Source: Nannocystis exedens (GTDB taxonomy: Bacteria; Myxococcota_A; Polyangia; Nannocystales; Nannocystaceae). From it: a DNA stretch of 64,000 bases. A program made the position numbers and the translations under genes. Under the pieces are notes generated by a model. That model made no database searches and was not told the DNA's origin. It saw only the letters and a list, made by a program, of their open reading frames with translations. Positions 63,426 to 64,000 of this stretch are shown here, one piece after another. Position 1 is the first letter of the stretch, and the number at the start of each line of letters is the position of its first letter. The stretch is taken from the NCBI RefSeq assembly GCF_002343915.1, contig NZ_NETK01000001.1, positions 1,302,001-1,366,000 on the forward strand, written 5' to 3'.

Positions 63426-64000
63426 ATGCGATCGATCGCGCCGCGCCTCTCCCTCATTGCAGTGACCCTCACCCTCGCCTGCAAGTCCCCCGAGTCCGGC
63501 GAGACGATGACCGCCGCGACCACCGAAGCGAGCACGTCGACCGCGACCACCACCCTCAACCTCACCGACGCGACCACCGACCTCACGACCTCGACCACGA
63601 CCGTGACCGGCACGACCGGGCCGACCACCACCGAGGAGGCGGGCACCGCGACGGGCACCGGCACCGAGGGCACCTCCACCACCGAGGGTCTGACGTGCAT
63701 CCCGATCCAGTGCGAGGGCGCCGTGCTCGCCTGCGGCGACTGTATGGACAACGACGGCGACGGCAAGGTCGACCTCGCCGACCCCGAGTGTGTCTCGCCG
63801 TGCGACGACCGCGAGGACACCTTCGCCACCGGTCTGCCCGGCGACAACATGGACCCGTGCAACCAGGACTGCTTCTTCGACGGCAACTCCGGCGCCGGCG
63901 ACGACAAGTGCGACTGGAGCCTCAAGTGCGACCCGGCCAGCCCCGGCGGCGACATCTGCCCGTACGACCCCGACTTCAAGAATTGCCCCGAGATGCAGTC
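63426..64000 (+). CDS. Thr-rich lipoprotein, cut by the window end
   Basis: The first 191 codons of a lipoprotein: signal peptide with lipobox LTLAC (Cys about residue 19), a Thr/Ser/Gly linker to about residue 90, then a Cys-rich region with DGDGKVDLADPECVSPCDD and further Cys pairs. DNDGDGKVD is a type-3-thrombospondin or EF-hand-like calcium-binding motif. The gene runs off the right edge, so its C-terminus is unknown. Confidence 0.85.
   Translation, partial: MRSIAPRLSLIAVTLTLACKSPESGETMTAATTEASTSTATTTLNLTDATTDLTTSTTTVTGTTGPTTTEEAGTATGTGTEGTSTTEGLTCIPIQCEGAVLACGDCMDNDGDGKVDLADPECVSPCDDREDTFATGLPGDNMDPCNQDCFFDGNSGAGDDKCDWSLKCDPASPGGDICPYDPDFKNCPEMQ

Overview
The window is a 64 kb piece of a very GC-rich (third positions almost all G/C), gene-dense bacterial chromosome. 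It most resembles a myxobacterium of the Nannocystis/Plesiocystis type. The grounds are: several lipoproteins with a Cys lipobox followed by long Thr/Ser/Pro linkers, Cys-rich or CxxCH lipoproteins, a ferritin-like lipoprotein, a Rieske oxygenase, ABC permease-M1 peptidase fusions and elaborate signalling proteins. This assignment is inference from gene style; no rRNA or other marker is present. I saw no tRNA, rRNA, CRISPR array, insertion sequence or prophage.

Layout. 0-14 kb: secreted or lipoprotein genes (Thr-rich lipoproteins, an MA-type metallopeptidase, a cytochrome P460-like lipoprotein, a pectin-acetylesterase-like lipoprotein), rsmD with an aminotransferase, a LysR/GST divergent pair and an ArsR/CPBP divergent pair. 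13.7-19.3 kb: ferritin-like lipoprotein, Rieske oxygenase, beta-barrel porin, bioB. 19.5-23 kb: pyruvate dehydrogenase E1alpha, E1beta and E2 operon without an E3. 23-27.5 kb: AraC regulator, VOC protein, small conserved proteins, a methyltransferase. 27.5-34.6 kb: aconitase, free-Met-(R)-sulfoxide reductase, sulfotransferase, anion permease, MscS channel. 34.7-38.7 kb: membrane protein, DUF899 protein, an AhpD-like protein plus ECF41-type sigma factor operon with a recognisable promoter, and a thioredoxin-like ferredoxin. 39-43.8 kb: CxxCH lipoprotein, two-domain VOC protein, queA with an SDR, and an XRE-cupin regulator.

43.9-52.2 kb is the most striking coding region: a stressosome-like partner-switching cluster. 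It has three RsbR-type proteins with different sensory N-termini, one RsbS, one RsbX phosphatase and three RsbT-type ATPase modules. One RsbT module is fused to the C-terminus of a complete PAS histidine kinase. Six of the genes form one tightly packed minus-strand operon. No sigma-B, RsbV or RsbW gene is visible, so the output is unknown; the kinase-RsbT fusion is an obvious candidate. An expansin gene sits between two of the signalling genes. 52.4-64 kb: a YiiX-type cysteine peptidase, fhs, a two-repeat lipoprotein, an ABC ATPase with a permease-M1 fusion, a cytochrome P450, a DUF1328 protein, and a lipoprotein cut by the window end.

The second striking feature is non-coding. About 45 loci carry a degenerate tandem array with an exact 14-bp period, approximately RCMTGTCC plus six bases (best unit ACATGTCCTGAAGG). 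Neighbouring units pair as inverted repeats (GGACATGT/ACATGTCC), so two units make a hairpin and arrays of three to five make chains of alternative hairpins. They lie mostly just after stop codons and in gene gaps, but several are built into reading frames (pdhC, queA, P450, the histidine kinase, a ferredoxin C-terminus). No transposase accompanies them.
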